Counted from the first letter of the stretch, positions 1 through 12,070 are shown. The stretch is DNA of 64,000 bases from Trema orientale (GCA_002914845.1 JXTC01000642.1:75800-139799); one strand, 5' to 3'. Numbers and translations are program-made. Notes: generated from the letters alone by a model not told the origin.

Positions 1-3000
1 AAGACATTGATTGGTGATTACCTTGGTGAAAGAGAAGAGTTATCTTTGAAAGTGATGCATTCCTACGTGGATTCCTTTGATTTTCAAGGTATGGAGTTTG
101 ATGAGGCAATAAGGGCCTTTCTTCAAGGCTTTAGGTTGCCTGGTGAGGCACAGAAGATTGATCGTATCATGGAAAAGTTTGCTGAGCGGTATTGTAAATG
201 TAATCCAAAGGCTTTTATTAGTGCTGACACAGCCTATGTCCTTGCTTACTCTGTGATAATGCTCAATACAGATGCTCATAACCCTATGGTGAAGAACAAG
301 GTGAGTTCACAAGTACCATTTGTATTTACCAGGTATCGGGACAAGTTACTGGCAATTCTGATATTTTCCTATTTTGGCGATTACAACATACAGATGTCGG
401 CAGATGATTTTATCAGAAACAATCGTGGAATAGATGATGGCAAAGATTTACCCGAGGAGTACTTGAGGTCATTGTTTGATCGAATATCAAGAAATGAGAT
501 AAAAATGAAGGAAGATGATTTGGCTCCTCAACAGATACAATCAATTAATCCAAATCGACTTTTGGGCTTGGACTCTATCTTGAATATTGTGATCCGTAAG
601 CGGGATGACAAGCATATGGAGACCAGTGATGATCTCTATAGACACATGCAAGAGCAGTTCAAAGAAAAAGCGAGAAAATCTGAGTAAGATTGAGTAGCTT
701 TTCCCATGCTTCAAAAGTTTGACATTTTAATTTTACCTTGTCACTTGTATTCATCTGATTCAATTCACCAAATATTTTTGTTTTCGATTTCTTGTTGCAA
801 GCTGTGACATGTCACAAAAGTAAGTCTTTTAAATTTCTTTCTTAATCTGTACTTGTATGGAAAACTTGTAGGTCAGTTTATTATGCTGCAACAGATGTGG
901 TGATTCTGAGATTTATGATTGAGGTTTGCTGGGCTCCTATGCTGGCTGCCTTCAGTGTTCCACTTGACCAAAGTGATGATGAAGTAATAATAGCTCTATG
1001 TCTTGAAGGCTTCCGTTATGCTATTCACGTCACTGCTGTGATGTCCATGAAGACTCATAGAGACGCCTTTGTCACTTCTCTGGCAAAGTTTACTTCTCTC
1101 CACTCTCCTGCTGATATCAAGCAGAAAAACATAGATGCAATTAAGGTCAGTCTATTATTCTACTCTGTGGAAAGTCATGGGATGCAATTAAGTTACGAGG
1201 TTATTTATTCATTAAAAGATTTTTCTATTATATCTTGTCATGAAAATATCAAAAGACGTAATAAAAAATATCCCTTATTTCCACAGTTCTGACATTTAAA
1301 TTTCGTTATATTGTTACTAGTCAATAGTGACAATAGCAGATGAGGATGGAAATTATTTACAAGAAGCTTGGGAGCATATTTTGACGTGTGTCTCCAGGTT
1401 TGAACATTTACATCTATTGGGAGAGGGTGCTCCTCCAGATGCCACGTTCTTTGCTTTTCAACAGAATGAGTCAGAAAAATCAAAACAAACGAAGTCAACC
1501 ATCCTTCCTGTTTTAAAGAAAAAGGGACCTGGGCGTATGCAGTATGCAGCTTCTACTGTAATGAGGGGTTCATATGATAGTGCTGGCATTGGCAGCAATG
1601 CTTCTGTCACATCTGAACAGATGAACAATTTAGTTTCTAACTTAAACATGTTAGAACAAGTTGGAAGCTCTGAAATGAGTCGCATTTACACACGAAGTCA
1701 AAAGTTGAACAGTGAAGCGATTATTGACTTTGTTAAGGCTCTTTGCAAGGTCTCCATGGAAGAATTGCGGTCTGCATCTGATCCTCGGGTTTTTAGCCTT
1801 ACGAAGATTGTTGAGATTGCGTAAGTGACACTTACTTTAGCTTTGCACTTTATAGTTTTATTATATTGAATGCAGCTTCCATTCAAATAATATAGTTTGA
1901 CTTGATCTTTTTCTCATCCCAGGCACTATAACATGAACCGAATCAGGCTCGTGTGGTCTAGTATCTGGCATGTGCTGTCTGATTTCTTTGTAACAATTGG
2001 GTGTTCTGAAAACCTTTCTATTGCAATTTTCGCAATGGATTCATTACGCCAGTTGTCAATGAAGTTTTTAGAGAGAGAAGAGCTGGCTAATTATAATTTC
2101 CAGAATGAATTCATGAAGCCATTTGTCATTGTCATGCGTAAAAGTAGTGCGGTTGAAATAAGAGAACTAATAATCAGATGTGTCTCGCAAATGGTTCTAT
2201 CTCGTGTCAATAATGTCAAATCTGGATGGAAGAGCATGTTCATGGTAATTGAACTCCATAATCTCCTCGCTGTCATATACCTTTGGTATGACATTTTTTT
2301 CCTTTTTTAATTTGAATTTTTTTTCACAAGCTGTTAAAACTTTTACCATCTTAACTGCAGGTATTTACGACTGCAGCTTACGACGATCACAAAAACATTG
2401 TACTCTTGGCCTTTGAAATAATTGAGAAAATTATAAGAGATTACTTTCCATATATTACTGAGACTGAAACCACTACCTTTACAGATTGTGTGAATTGTCT
2501 TGTTGCATTCACAAATAGTAGATTCAACAAAGACATTAGCCTCAACGCTATTGCTTTTCTCCGATTCTGTGCAACAAAACTTGCTCAGGGAGATCTTGAG
2601 TCCTATGCAAGGAACAAGGACAAGGATGTTTCTGTTAAAACTGCTCTACCTTCCCCTCAAACTGGTAAAGATGGAAAAGAAGATAATGGAGAACTGCCCG
2701 ATAAGGATGACAATCTCTATTTCTGGTTTCCTTTATTAGCTGGTAAGGATTTGGTGTTTTTTCATGTAATAAAGCATCTATCTTTGCTTTGACAATGGAT
2801 TTTTTTGTTGTACATGTTTTATTTGCTCAGTGCATTCATTCCATAATTTGATTATTTCTTTTCCTTGCAGGTTTGTCAGAACTTAGCTTTGACCCTAGGC
2901 CTGAAATCAGAAAGAGTGCCTTGCAAGTGCTTTTTGAAACTTTACGCAACCACGGTCACCTTTTCTCCCTACCATTGTGGGAACGAGTGTTTGATTCTGT

Positions 3001-4342
3001 TCTTTTTCCAATATTTGACTATGTGCGTCACGCTATTGATCCTTCTGGTGAGAACTCACCAGAGGGAGATGATAGTGATGCGGGTGAGCTTGATCAAGAT
3101 GCCTGGCTCTACGAGACATGCACATTGGCCCTCCAATTAGTTGTAGATCTTTTTGTGAAATTTTATAACACAGTCAATCCACTTTTGAAGAAAGTTTTGA
3201 CGCTTTTAGTAAGTTTTATCAAGCGTCCTCACCAAAGCCTAGCTGGTATTGGTATTGCTGCTTTTGTTCGTTTGATGAGCAATGCTGGTGATCTGTTTTC
3301 TGATGAAAAGTGGCTAGAAGTGGTTTTATCATTAAAAGAAGCCGCAAATTCAACGCGACCTGATTTCTCTTTTATAATTGATGAGGATAACTTTAGAAGA
3401 CACAACGAAGTAGCTTCCAGCAGGGAGAATAATGGAGAGGCTGCTGTGTCTGGCTTGCCCGACGAAGATTCAGAGAGACTAAGGATACAAAATCTTTATG
3501 CTTGTATATCTGACGTTAAGTGCAGGGCTGCTGTTCAGCTTTTATTGATTCAGGTAGGATCTCTCTCTCATTCTTAAATACTTTCATTATCAACATATGA
3601 TTATAGCATAAGCTTCATCAGGTATGTTAAATGCTAAACATTAATTTCTCCTAGTGTATTTCCATCTATTTACACAATGATACGCAATGTCATCTTCCTG
3701 ATGTTGATTGCTTTTTATTAATATTGGCAGGCGGTAATGGAGATTTATAACATGTATCGGTCGCACTTCTCAGCCAAAAACATCTTCGTCCTCTTTGGTG
3801 CATTGCAAGATGTAGCATCCCATGCTCACAAGATCAACAGCAATACCACACTGCGTTCAAAGTTACAAGAGTTTGGCTCCATGACCCAAATGCAAGACCC
3901 TCCACTTTTACGCCTTGAGAATGAGTCTTACCAGATTTGCCTCACATTGCTGCAAAATCTCATAGAGGACAGGCCTCAAAGTTATGAGGAGGCAGAGGTG
4001 GAGTCCCACCTTGTTGGTCTTTGCCGAGAGGTTTTACAGTTCTATATTGAAAGCTCACATTTTGGACAGATATCAGAATCATCTGTTGGTGGGCAACCCC
4101 AGTGGCAAGTTCCCCTAGGTTCTGGGAAGCGGAGAGAATTGGCTGCACGTGCGCCTCTTATTGTGTCAACACTTCAAGCAATATGTAGTTTGGGAGAGAC
4201 TTCATTTGAAAACAACTTGACTCATTTCTTTCCCCTACTTTCAAACTTAATAAGTTGCGAACATGGGTCAAACGAGGTACAGGCCGCCCTCAGTGACATG
4301 CTCAGCTCATCAGTGGGTCCTATTTTGCTTCGGTCATGTTGA
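1..4342 (+). CDS. BIG2: BIG2-type ARF guanine-nucleotide exchange factor (Sec7 family), 3' part
   Basis: Exons read as 1-300, 394-683, 872-1145, 1321-1820, 1923-2244, 2361-2742, 2871-3553 and 3731-4342. All introns are GT-AG and the sum is 3,363 bp (1,120 codons plus stop), in frame throughout. The 5' part lies outside the window. The first exon is the second half of the Sec7 domain, with FRLPGEAQ carrying the catalytic glutamic finger and MLNTDAHNP. The HDS regions that follow include KTHRDAFVTSLAKFTSLHSP, RLVWSSIWHVLSDFF and FDYVRHAIDPS, and the protein ends in LISCEHGSNEVQAALSDML. From family knowledge, BIG proteins activate ARF GTPases at the trans-Golgi network for secretion and vacuolar traffic. 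From memory of the Arabidopsis paralogues, the downstream part is closest to BIG2. The first intron (301-393, 93 bp) keeps the frame open, so a naive ORF reads through it. I see no truncation. Confidence 0.95.
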
Positions 4343-5198
4343 TTTTTGTGAGATTGGACCCTAAATGTTGAGGTGTATGATATTCCCCTCCCCCCAAATC
4401 TAAACTTGCCATTTTCTTTCTTTTGCTTTATAATAATTATTATCGGAAATATAGTTTAAATAGTGTTTGAAGAGTTAGATATGGATTGATTGCCAGGAGT
4501 TTAGCTCCATTTAGCGTTCATAGATGTCTTTAGGAGTTTTCTGTTGTATGCTAGTCGCATTTCATATTTTATTTTTTCAAACGGTTGAGTTTCATATAAT
4601 TATTTCCTGTACAACACTGCTTATTCAACATCAGTTATAAGGCTTTCTGGGGTCATCTCGTAATTATCTTTTCTGAGTGGATATTTGGCCTACAATTTTT
4701 GTATGAACTATGGGTGATCGTCCATGGAATTTTTATAGGGTTTCTTTCCCACCTCCCCACCCCCCACCCAAAAAAGTCGTCTTTGAAGAAACTTATCCGA
4801 TATCTCCAGCAATTAGGGTTAGTGGTCCACAGGCCCCTTTTAATAATTGAACAATGAACCGTCCTTTAGACTATGTAAACCCACTTCATGATTACCAGAA
4901 GCAAACATACGAGTCATTTACTCGGTCCTTGTGTCTTTTCAGTTGCGGAGTCCACAAGAGGAACAAACAAAATTGTTAAAGTTGGGTGAAAACGATATAT
5001 GCCGGCACTACACTTATCAGTTACCATAATTCAGCTGGCGTCCACCAAACAAGACCCTGTCAAAACACACGGTAGTGGACTCGGTTCCTTGCTTCTAGAC
5101 AACTCTCTCTCTCTATCTCTCTCTCTCTCTCTCTCTGTATCAAGGGACTCTCAAGGTTGAGGAATGAAGCTTAAACTACGGCTTTAAACCAGGAGCGT
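4343..5198. other. BIG 3' UTR and spacer to the EF-hand gene
   Basis: No open frame with coding character. The first few hundred bases after the BIG stop are probably its 3' UTR (T-rich, with several AATAAT-like signals near 4430). A CT-rich run lies at about 5103-5137, just upstream of the TATA box of the next gene. Confidence 0.5.
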
Positions 5199-5206
5199 TA
5201 TAAATA
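5199..5206 (+). promoter_or_regulatory. TATA box of the EF-hand gene
   Basis: TATAAATA lies downstream of a CT-rich pyrimidine run. The usual 30-35 bp spacing in plants puts the transcript start near 5230-5240. This would leave out the ATGs at 5225 and 5229 and make the ATG at 5311 the first in the mRNA. Confidence 0.55.
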
Positions 5207-5310
5207 ATTGCTTGGTGACAAGCCATGCATGCATCACTTTCAAAGCCATAGTTTTTCTATTTAATATTCTCTGCAGCTTCCACTTGCACCACTTGTTTTT
5301 CTTCTCTTCT

Positions 5311-5907
5311 ATGTTGAGTTGCTTTGTAGCTCTCCAAAGGAGGGCTAGAACCCTTTTTCAACAGCTCAGAGCGGTGGTGTTGGTACATGGACGTAAGAAA
5401 ACGAAGCAGACGAGGAAACTCTGGTCCAGTCTTAATGCATCAACCACAGCTTTTGCAGCCATGGAAGTTTCTAGCCAGTTTAAGCGAGTTTTCGAGGTCA
5501 TCGACGAAAATGGTGATGGGAAAATATCGCCTTCTGAGCTCAGTGAAGTGCTGTTGTGTCTCGGGTACAATAAATTTACAGCTACCAGGGAAGCCGAAGG
5601 AATGGTGAGAGAAATGGACTGCGACGGAGATGGGTTTGTAGAATTGGACGAGTTCTTGGATGTTGTGATCAATACTACTGGTAATTCTGCTGACCATGAC
5701 CACCTCATGGATGCTTTTCTGGTTTTTGATACAGACAAGAATGGTAAGATTTCGGCCAAGGAGTTGAGACGGGTTCTGGTGAAGCTTGGATGTGATAAGT
5801 GCAGTCTTGGAGAGTGTAGAAGAATGATCAAAGGTGTTGATAAGGATGGCGATGGGTTTGTGGATTTGGAAGAATTTCGGTTGATGATGACAAGGGCTTC
5901 AAGTTAA
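5311..5907 (+). CDS. CML: Calmodulin-like protein with four EF-hands
   Basis: Intronless. From the ATG at 5461 it gives a 148-aa protein with four canonical EF-hand loops: DENGDGKISPSE (15-26), DCDGDGFVELDE (53-64), DTDKNGKISAKE (90-101) and DKDGDGFVDLEE (127-138). All carry the position-1 Asp and position-12 Glu needed to bind calcium. The motif CSLGECRRMIKGVDKDGDG before the last loop is typical of plant CMLs. The frame stays open upstream. The first ATG after the predicted transcript start is 5311, which adds 50 residues, first hydrophobic (MLSCFVALQ) and then basic (HGRKKTKQTRK). I chose 5311 because of the TATA position, but 5461 gives the standard CML length and is a real alternative. 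Known role: calcium sensor that relays signals to target proteins. The exact CML number cannot be settled. Confidence 0.9.
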   Translation: MLSCFVALQRRARTLFQQLRAVVLVHGRKKTKQTRKLWSSLNASTTAFAAMEVSSQFKRVFEVIDENGDGKISPSELSEVLLCLGYNKFTATREAEGMVREMDCDGDGFVELDEFLDVVINTTGNSADHDHLMDAFLVFDTDKNGKISAKELRRVLVKLGCDKCSLGECRRMIKGVDKDGDGFVDLEEFRLMMTRASS

Positions 5908-7035
5908 ACATGTATATACTTCCAAATTGGTTCTGTTACGTGGCATTTTAATTCAACATAACCATATGATTCAGTTATTAATTTGATTTATGTCTTTATG
6001 AGATGATTTGGGCTGTGGGAGAGTCTGCTTTGATGTTAGTTGAACATATCATAGCATTTTGTAATTTGTACCTGAAAAAGAAGTCATTTTTCGTTTTGAA
6101 AAAAAAAAACAAAAAAAAAAAGAAGGAAAACAAAAAAAAAGAAATTTCTCCGAGGAATGAGCATGCTCATTGTGTGTGAAAGCTACGTACTCCCAAAATC
6201 TGAATGTCTGAGAAACCAAAAACCTCACTTACCACTTTGTTCGTGGATTAATCTTTTATCATATAATATAAAGCTATACGGTCTCTCTCTCTGTCTCTCT
6301 CTCTCTCCTAATTTTCTTATATCGTGTCAAAAAATGACAAGAAGAAACTACTCCCAGCAAGCTGCTAAACCGGTTGATGATCTTTCCAGACTTTCCGAGT
6401 CTTGAAAGCAAGTAAGAACAAAACGACAAGTGTTCATTGTCAGGTCTCTAAATTCCATTGTCAATTTATTTAAAACCCGTTGAACAGTCAACTGAAACAA
6501 AGTATTATTTCCTTATTGCCATTTGCCATCCTTCTCGAATACCCAGTGATCATCCTTACTCCCTTTCACCAAAGTTTGCAATTTGGACTTTCCCCGCCCG
6601 GCCCGTTTCCGATTGGCCCACGGAAGGCTTGGGAGAAACTAGAAAGGAACTTGAGAAAGGAAAATAGTTTCTAACACTTTTACCTAAAAAAGAATAATAA
6701 TAATATTTTCAATTCCAGTACAAAATACCACTATTAAAATTTTTTTAGAAAAATATCATTTTTAAAAATAATTATCGGTTAGTAGTATTTGAAAATTGGT
6801 CACGGGTTACCAATTATCAGTTATATACCTATTATAAATACATTCGGTTATTAGTTGCCAGTGCTCGAAAGTTGGTTACCAGTTACTAATTACTATTTTC
6901 AAAAATTATATTTTTTAAAATCTTTTTAAAAAGTGGCATTTTTAAACAATGTTGCATTTGATCTGGAAAAAACTGAGCTCACCACAAATTTATAGTTCTT
7001 TCCTAAAATGGCTGTAGGTGGCCTAATTTTCTCAA
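5908..7035. other. Intergenic spacer downstream of the EF-hand gene
   Basis: It holds the likely 3' UTR, two A-rich runs (about 6099-6140) and a CT microsatellite (about 6283-6307). Short open frames at 6157-6667 lack any recognisable domain or codon signal. Confidence 0.4.
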
Positions 7036-7112
7036 AGGGAAATAAACCTGACTAAGAGTAATTTGGACTAAAATAACTTTTTTAAGAGTGTTTTAAAAAA
7101 TAAGATTTGGAC
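7036..7112. repeat. Arm fragment of a foldback MITE
   Basis: The sequence from caaagggaaataaacctgac to the run around gagtgttttaaaaaataag closely resembles the right arm (about 7728-7800) of the hairpin element further on. It looks like a second, partial copy of the same family. Confidence 0.45.
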
Positions 7113-7567
7113 ACTTATATCTAAATTTTTAAAAATAATACTAAAAATATGTCCTTCTTAAAATAATTATTTTTTTGTATAATATTTAATGACATTTTTC
7201 TAAATATTTTGATTACAAAAAACTAAAATAGTTTCTAGTTACAAAATTAGTTTCTCAATTTTAATTAGGATTCAAGTAATTTTTTTCTCTAGTTTCCAAT
7301 AACCTTTGCTTTCTAGTTTCTGGTAATCAAATTGATTTATTTGGGGTCTATTGGTAGTTACAATAAACTAAATTAGTTTCCAATAATTAAATTGGTTTCT
7401 CGGTTTTCAGTAACTAAAATATTTAGAAAATGCCACTAAATATCGTATAAGAAAATAATTATGAGAATGTCATATTTTTTGTATTATTTTTACAAAGTCG
7501 TACGGAGTGTCATTTTCCCTATGAAAGAGAAATAACTTTCTTATTAGTGTACTGTGCGACTTGAGTT

Positions 7568-7904
7568 ACGCAATTTATGACTATAAGATTAAGAATTTTT
7601 TAGAACTAATTAATAGTCACAAATTGTGTGATCCCCATTAACATTACTAAAAAAGTCATTTTTCAAGACACTCCTAAAAAAGTTATTTCAGTTAAAATTG
7701 CTACTATTTATGTCAAATTCCCCTAGGAAAGGAATTTGACATAAATAGTAGCAATTTTGACTGAAATGATTTTTTTAGGAGTGTTTTGAAAAATTGACTT
7801 TTCTGGTAGTGTTTGTGTTTTATAATCCTATGTGACGGAGGATCACAGAATTTATGACCATTGATTAATCCTTAAAAAGTCATAATTTTATAGTCACAAA
7901 TTAT
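7568..7904. mobile_element. Foldback MITE (long inverted repeat)
   Basis: Centre near 7726. The inner arms match closely, with tgtcaaattcc (7711-7721) against ggaatttgaca (7731-7741), followed outward by ctactattta, ttcagttaaaattg and actcctaaaaaa and their inverted partners. Outer arms (caatttatgactataag on the left and tagtcacaaattat on the right) also match as inverted repeats but are more diverged. An inner boundary at cattactaaaaaag (about 7641) and ctggtagtg (about 7803) resembles CACTA-type ends. No coding frame, so non-autonomous. I could not fix a target-site duplication. Confidence 0.65.
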
Positions 7905-8010
7905 ATTATTTTCTATCACTCAATTTGTGATACTACTAGAAATATCAATTTAAAAAAGACTACTAAAAAGTCATTCTCTGAAAAATTAGTACTACCCAGG
8001 TCAATTTCCC
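7905..8010. repeat. Second decayed arm of the foldback MITE family
   Basis: The segment near tgatactactagaaatatc and aaagtcattctctgaaaaat repeats the order of the left arm of the neighbouring hairpin (7641-7720) with many differences. Probably an older copy or part of a nested cluster. Confidence 0.35.
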
Positions 8011-9187
8011 AATTTCCCTTAAGAAAAGTTAGAAAACACAACCAGGCCCAGGTGCTCGGCCCAACAGAAGCAATTGACCTCCATATCATATGGACCATAT
8101 GACGAGGGTGGAATCACAAATTCCACTTGTGTACGCAGCCATCAAGCATCCGGCTTTCCAACTTGGTACAACTATTTCTCGTTTACGATTTCTAACTAAT
8201 AGTCCTCGAAATTGACCTGTTCTACTAGAAGCTAAATGGCGACCTAAAATATCAATATAATCGATTAATTACCACCTAATGATCCTGCGTTCGCTTCCAC
8301 GCACTATTATCGTATTGTTTCGGTAAATAGTTAGTATAAAGTTAGGATCAAAATTAAGAAAGAAGTCCAGCTTTTTAATTTTTTCCCTCCTTAATTGTTC
8401 TATATTAACTTATTGGTTGAAAGTTTTACTCTGTAATACCATTCGATCTGCACCAAAATCAGATTTTATAAAATTTCATTCAATCTAATCTGCATTTAAA
8501 AAAAAAAAAAAAAACGGATTTTACTAATCCAATCAAATCTAGAATGGTGCGGACTGGACAGATTATAAAGTTGTCGGTTATATTAGTCACTAGGATTAGA
8601 CTCAAATAATCAGATCTTAATATATTAAAAAAGTACAATTACATAAAACTAAAATAAACATAGTTCCAATAAATCTAAATTTAAAGTCGCCTAATATAGA
8701 AAGGTTTATAGTACAAGTTTAACCTTTAAATTTGAAGTACTATTGTCAACTTTAAGGTATGAATTAAATCATTAAAAAAGCAAGTACATTTTTAATGTGC
8801 TCATGAGATAGGCGCAGATTAGTTAGGATCGGTTATTTTTCATTCAATTAAAACGGTGATCGATCAACACATTGTTGGTCTTTAGGATGTCTCTGCTTCG
8901 AGCTATAACAGTTATATGCACTTTGAAGATTGGATTGGATTCATTTAGGTGATTCTATTTTTTCAAAATTTTGACCGAACACACATAATAAAAAGGCAAG
9001 TTTCTTTTTAATAAGCACCCCACATAAGTAATAATAAAAATCTAATTCCAGAAATAGCATATATATTTGATATATAGAGAGAAATGACAAATCATCTTGA
9101 AAAATAACTTAAATAATATGACAATTAAGATGGCAATAGATAATTTTATATATGTCAAAACGTCATAAAACAATTTTTATTTCATCT
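8011..9187. other. Intergenic, AT-rich
   Basis: No gene seen. It contains an A-run at about 8499-8514 flanked by loosely inverted sequence (atcagattttat and cggattttactaatcc), which may be a decayed MITE that I could not delimit. Confidence 0.3.
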
Positions 9188-9632
9188 TTCTTACGGAACC
9201 CTTGTGTTTTAAGAAATATGAGAAAACTCCTTGATTTTTTTTTTTAAAATCACAAAAAGCCTTATAAGTTTACTATTTTTGAAATCTGACATTCTCATAT
9301 AAACTAAAATTGGACATCAATAAAAAAAATGACAATTTTTCTTAGTGGATGATAGATTTAGGTCTATATGATATTTTTACTCTCTGTTTGGATAGTTGGT
9401 TGGAATTATTTTATCACTTAAAATCGAAATATTATTTTTAAATTTATTTATATCTAAATATACTGTTCAATATGGGTAATTATGTCAATTTCTATCAATT
9501 TCCCTAGTTTTGATAATATAAGGAGTTGGAATTTCAAAAACTGTCAAATTATAAGGCTTTATATAAAAAAAAAAAATTCAAATTTAAAGGGATTTTTTCG
9601 TATTTCTTAAAACAAATGGTGTTTCGTGAGAA
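9188..9632. mobile_element. MITE-like element with about 50-bp terminal inverted repeats
   Basis: The left end (cttacggaacccttgtgttt, then taagaaatatgagaaaactc) matches the reverse complement of the right end (tctcacgaaacaccatttgt, then tttaagaaatacgaaaaaat) with scattered mismatches. The match continues inward through a run of A/T and gccttataa. No open frame. The target duplication could not be resolved because the flanks are T- and A-rich. Confidence 0.55.
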
Positions 9633-10338
9633 AAAATACTAATAAAATACAACGTCATTTCTTATGATGTTTTCCCTTAAATAATTAGCTAATATTTTGA
9701 CATGTCATAGGTATGTTTACACTTGATTTTATTTTTCTTTTTTAATCTTAACTTATATGTTATTAAATGATTGGCCCAAAAAAATTGAGACCAAAATAGC
9801 TAAAACCTAAAATAATACCAAGTGCTGAAATAATCAACTTTAGGGGACCATAAACCGATTTAAAAAAAAAAGAAAGCAAACTAAACCACTTATAAATAGT
9901 TTGAATTGCTTTGGAATATTGATTAATCCCCTCAAATGGTTTGGATTGGATACCAGGTGGTAAGTAATTATTGGGTGGAGTAAAAGAAGACATGCATTAA
10001 ATACTAAAAAATAATGTAACATCAGATTATTCAAGTTATCTTTTTGATGTGGTTTGAAAAAACACGTAACATTACTTTTTCCTTCAATTCATATGTTCTG
10101 ATTCCTCAATATGATTTAGCTCACAAAGTTACAATCACATGTTAGACGATCCATGAGTTAAACTTATTATCTTCGTTTCCCCTAAATTAAGTAGATGAAA
10201 CTTAGGATTACAAGTTGTGAACAATTTAACATTTGGTTGTTATTTGTGTAGCTTGTTGACAACATATGTGCTTATTTGGTTCTCGATTGTGTGTTTTTAT
10301 TCACTTGTTTTTATTATAAGGATGCAAAAATGGGAGAT
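9633..10338. other. Intergenic, possibly the inner 3' end of a Copia-type fossil
   Basis: No gene seen. The last bases before 10339 (caaaaatgggagat) look like a polypurine tract, suggesting that some of this stretch is decayed retroelement interior. Confidence 0.3.
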
Positions 10339-11246
10339 TGTTAGGTTTTAAGTATTAGTGTTTGGCATCTTATGATCATTTGGATCATTTGGGTTGTAAT
10401 GGACAATTTAAATTTCTTTGTCAATGTCCTTTTGTGTTTTTCTTTCAAATGTATTTAATTTCATTTGTATAACCTCTGCTTCTATTGCTTGGTGCAACAT
10501 GCGTCTCAATTGTTTGAATGTCAACGTTCTCGAAGATTGAATATCGCTACATTACGTGATCAGTAGCTGATCAGTTTGTCTTGTTAATAGCATTTGTAGT
10601 AATTCTCGTTCTTGTCCTAAGTACTGTTTTTTAATTGTCTCACCACTTGTTTTGTATGTCTAAACTTTTGATGGAAATTCTTTAATTAATGTTTACACTT
10701 CGTCAAATCCCTAGCATTAATGTTCAAATATTTCTTTCTTTCTTCTCTTAGAAGTTTGCTAATTAGCAAACATTCCTTTTGAAATTACTAGCCTTTGATA
10801 CACATTTTCTACATTATTCGAACAAGGGCTCATTCTATCTTTTCTTCATCTAGCCATAAATCTTAAAGTATTGTTCTCCATTTCCCTTCATTTTCTTTGT
10901 TTTTGCGAGTCCACTACTTGATCATCACTTAAGGGAATCAGGTGGTGATTTGATAACAAAAGGGATCTTGTATATATTGGTGGCAGCTGCTGAAGGGATT
11001 TCAGCATCTTAGCTTGGTTGAAAAGAGTTCAACCATTCTACCTCTGAAGGGATTTTATTGGTGACTTGAACACTAGACAGATCCTGTACATATTAGCTAT
11101 AGCTGAAGGGAGTTTGGCACCAGCTGAATCTGTAGGGATTTTAATAACCATTAATTCACATCCAGGAGCTATAGTGTTCAAAGCATTCTTCATGTGAGGA
11201 GTGGATATATCATCAAGGGACAACTAGAAAGAAATTCTAGAATACA
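10339..11246 (+). mobile_element. Copia-like LTR fossil (broken, single LTR-like piece)
   Basis: The sequence starts TGTTAGGTTTTAAG directly after a purine-rich tract, the usual junction of internal region and 3' LTR in plant Copia elements. The right end is a guess at ...tctagaataca. Within it, the phrase gaagggatttt recurs several times. No polyprotein is recognisable nearby, so it is old and incomplete. The family assignment is an inference. Confidence 0.35.
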
Positions 11247-11308
11247 TTTTTTAAGACCTTGATTGTGTATTTCTGTTTGCTCTTAGCAATTTTTGCTCTT
11301 TGGACTTG

Positions 11309-12067
11309 GGGCCAGTTTGGTAGAGATGTAGATTTTAAGGAAAATACTTTTAGCTGTGCTAAAAGAAAAATCAACTGTAACGTAAAGTAGCAGAGTGTTT
11401 GGTAAACTGTAATTTTAAAGTGCTGTGACTTGAAAAAGCTGTATTAAAGTGTTTGGTAAACTCTATGACTGAATTATTGTGCAAATATAAAATGACTAAA
11501 ATAAACATCATTATACAATCATGCATATTTATAGAAAGAGCTTATTAATATTTTTTACAATTATGCATATTTGTACATACTAAAGATACTAATACTTTTT
11601 TTTAAAAAAAAAATTGATATGAAAATAAACTCAATTATATTAGTTACGTTAAATTTATTTTATTTTATTTTAATTTACTTTATTTTCATCTGAATTTAAA
11701 ATTTCAATAAAGAATCAATTTAGTTACTTCAAAATAATTAATATGAAGAGTATTTTAGTCAATTATGATTTAAATATATTAATAATTTTTAAAAAAATTG
11801 ATATGAAAATAAATTCAATTAAATGTGTTGCATTTTTACTTTTAAGTTGGGGTATTTTAGCTATTATGATTTATTCATTAAAATATAGTGTAGATTCCTG
11901 CATAATCTAAAAGCCAAAGATGTTTTAAGATAGCTTTGGCTTTTGGCTGTAACTTTATCAAATATTATTGAATAATCTGATTTTGAGGTTTTTACCAAAC
12001 ACCTTTTGGCTCACAGGTTGTTCAAAAAATACTTTTAGCTTGTTAAGAAGCTAAACCAAATGGGCCC
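11309..12067. mobile_element. Non-autonomous DNA transposon with GGGCC termini
   Basis: The left end gggccagtttggta and the right end accaaatgggccc are inverted repeats. The similarity continues inward (acttttagctgtgctaa against tacttttagcttgttaag inverted). A 3-bp TTG lies on both sides (11306-11308 and 12068-12070), as expected of a PIF/Harbinger-like element with an unusual target. Length 759 bp. An internal segment, ttgatatgaaaataaact, is duplicated (about 11615 and 11799). No coding frame. The superfamily is inferred from the ends only. Confidence 0.55.
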
Positions 12068-12070
12068 TTG

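Noticed and set aside
5212-5310. Longer start of the EF-hand gene at 5212
   Set aside because: That codon is TTG, and it lies at or upstream of the transcript start predicted from the TATA box.
7568-7904. Hairpin as a microRNA precursor
   Set aside because: The arms are long and low-complexity, related arms lie on both sides, and no known plant miRNA sequence is present. A MITE explains it better.
11038-11223. 61-aa minus-strand frame
   Set aside because: Looks protein-like at first sight but lies inside the LTR-like segment with repeated gaagggatttt words; no family recognised.
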